64,000 nt of DNA, from positions 4,028,830 to 4,092,829 of the forward strand of contig NC_087389.1 in NCBI RefSeq assembly GCF_963675165.1, read 5' to 3'. The stretch comes from Halichondria panicea. Taxonomy: Eukaryota; Porifera; Demospongiae; Suberitida; Halichondriidae. Below the pieces are notes generated by a model. It saw nothing but the letters and a program-made list of their open reading frames with translations. It was not told the DNA's origin and did no database searches. This document shows, piece after piece, positions 61,791 through 64,000 of this stretch. Made by a program: the position numbers and the translations under genes. Each line of letters starts with the position of its first letter. The first letter of the stretch is position 1.

Positions 61791-64000
61791 TCCAATAAAA
61801 AGGAAATGGAACACAATATGAAAATGGCCAGGTATAGGAGGTATACCTTACTTCATGTAAAATATACATAATTATAGCTTCAGGATTACATGCAAATAAT
61901 TATAGCTCTAACTATTACATGAGTATATGAAATAACGTAGAACGTATTACCTAGAATCTGGGGGTAATGACGATGACGTGGCGCGCATCAGGAACTAGTT
62001 TTTGATCTAGTATGTTATATATACAATCGGTTTTAGGATGAGGCTACAGCAAATTTAGCAAAGAAATAGTACTGTAGAGTTTAAAGGTTATAGACTTACT
62101 ATAATAATGGTACTTCTTCATCTCTATCTATATAGACTTGTATACATGGTACATGCATGCAGATAACGAACATACATTGCTCACGTTGTCATTGGAAGCA
62201 CTATATATAGCTGTGATGGTGAGTCCACTATGGGCACATGATAGTCCACTATGTCACTGCACGAGGTTCTACATGAAGGTACACGGAGGTATTAAAGAAG
62301 GCCATTATAGTTATCAAGTAAGATTTGACCAACTTGAAGAGAAACGAAGAAACAGAGTAACAGTTCAACCATGTGCATGTGCACTCACCCAGCACGTGGG
62401 GGTGACAACATCAAATATAAATTTAAGCACGCAGAGATGAAATTTTTGAACCATTATACCTCGAGGCCTATATAGCCGCACGAGGGATATACAGTAAAGC
62501 TGAATGTGCATGCATGTGTATATATAATAATTATGTCTGTCTGTCTCTGTGTGTATTCTAGCCTCGACCCCAGGCCGATCCGTCTCCAATTGAATGCTAG
62601 GCGACCTAGCGTTCAATATTGCTCAACGGTTGCAATGCAACAAAAGCTAACAGCATTTTATAGGCTTCTAGCCACATCATCCTGTTGGATTTTGATTCAT
62701 GCATGGATTTGCAAACTAAAGCTTCTTTTTCGAGTTATGGCTATAATTTGACTTACAGTGAACGCTGCATGTTCTAGAAAGAAACTAGAATGTTTCGTAG
62801 CATCTGTATATAATCATCTCATTCTGTTCGCACAAAATTTCTAAGCGCTAGCTGTTGGTTAGCTACGAGATCATGACAGGAAACTTGTAGATGCTGAAAT
62901 TTAGTTCTACGGATATGAAGCTATATCCAAAGCTGTATGACAGGGATTATATGGCATTGGATCTGAATACACACTACACATATGCATGCACATGCACATG
63001 CATATGAACGAACAGACAGACCGACCGACTATACTAACACCCAGTAAAAAGCTTCCGATAGACTTTTTTCACTACTGCGTGTAACAATTAACAACATGCA
63101 AACTACTCAAGTAGATCTAGCTCCATAATTTACTAATGCATAATGTTTAAATGAAAAAATTTACTTACAAGGGTTCCTGAATAGTATATATCATGTAGAT
63201 TGTCACTCTCCAGTTCATGGTGCTCCTCCAGGGATAGACAATGTGTACAAAAATTCTACATGCTATATAGTCTACATGCGCATGTATTCCTTTATCTATG
63301 ATTAAACTATTAAATCTTTTTACAGGCCTGGCTAGTCTATAAATTGCTAATGAAAGTCCGTGAAACATGTTGTTAAGCCTTAGTTATTATGCTCAGACAG
63401 CTATATACAGGTGGGGAAATTTCAGATTACAAATACAGTCTGTCATGTGTCTATATCAGTAGAGTCTATATACTCTATACTGCACGAGACTTCAGCATAT
63501 TCTTTGCCATGAAAAAGTCGTTATGCAAAACTTATCTTTACCAAAAATGGACAGTGATGCCTATTCCCTTGGACACCTATTATGCTAATGAGCATCATTT
63601 ATCAGGGCCTACCAAAAGTACAATGAGTGCGATTGATGAGTATAATTTTATTCAAAATTTCAATGGGGTAATAAAAACTATGAGTTCACAATAATCACAA
63701 GAACAGATATATTGCATTCTAGTGCCAACAATAACAAAAATAAAGTTCAAGTTTACCACTTGGCCTTTGACCTCATAGCCATCTTAGAGGAGGTCTGGTA
63801 GTAACTGGTATCATCCACAAAATTTGACCTCTGCACAGAGTGAGCTTGGGCCCTGTATGATGGGAGGAGTTATAATCACATGCTCGTCGCTATGTATACT
63901 GAATCAGAGGAGGTTGGCCACGCGTCATCAATCATGTGAAGTTATGGCTAGCTTTGCTAAGCTTGTAACACCTGACTAGCTGTGTCCATTGTCTGGTTTG
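61791..64000. other. Terminal region, no gene recognised
   Basis: AT-rich sequence with one dispersed repeat (63489-63595). Short open frames show no family motif or splice-supported extension. Confidence 0.4.
63489..63595. repeat. Dispersed repeat, copy 2
   Basis: Shares ordered blocks with 15057-15185, including TCTTTACCAAAAATGGACA and GACACCTATTATG. Confidence 0.5.

Overview
The window looks like nuclear DNA of a marine demosponge, most like Amphimedon queenslandica. This is inferred from gene content, since no search was possible. The supporting signs are compact intron-rich animal genes, head-to-head gene pairs, a dense load of small TA-flanked MITEs, and an expansion of NACHT/Death-domain (NLR-type) immune genes, two of which carry 2A-like leaders.

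Layout. 1-2613: the 3' end of a Death-domain gene, then a broken gene with a 2A-like leader and a Death domain. 2978-7005: a complete Kolobok-like DNA transposon with TTAA flanks and two convergent, fully open spliced genes. 7742-8834: a small gene for a secreted cysteine-rich peptide with a tandemly duplicated exon. 9850-13052: a 5'-truncated NLR pseudogene lying behind a second copy of the peptide gene's promoter. 14292-28658: a conserved housekeeping block, MRG15 (-), HAD phosphatase-like (+), a VDE-like secreted lipocalin (+, frameshifted), ICMT (-) and twinfilin (+).

29117-33590: a gene with a 2A-like leader, two Death domains, a NACHT domain and LRR-like sequence, running into a 200-N assembly gap. 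34571-56217: three paralogous NLRs in the same orientation (here NLR-A, NLR-B, NLR-C), each with a single large NACHT-LRR exon followed by six small exons ending in a Death-fold domain. Between them lie about 8.6 kb and 1.5 kb of gene-free, MITE-rich DNA. 56466-59858: two copies, one decayed, of a type II membrane protein with a coiled-coil stalk and a fibrinogen-like ectodomain. 59859-64000: tandem repeats, a decayed DIRS-like retrotransposon fragment and otherwise no recognisable gene.

How it fits together. The recurring theme is innate immunity: NACHT ATPases and Death-fold adaptors, plus a secreted peptide and a lectin-like membrane protein that could act at the cell surface. The NLRs show repeated duplication, probable gene conversion (192 identical bases between NLR-A and NLR-C), truncation and nonsense decay. 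The 2A-like leaders suggest one immune receptor could be made in two cellular locations from one mRNA. The exon models of the transposon genes, the peptide gene, MRG15, HAD, twinfilin and the three NLRs were checked by hand: each keeps one reading frame, and the summed exon lengths divide by three.
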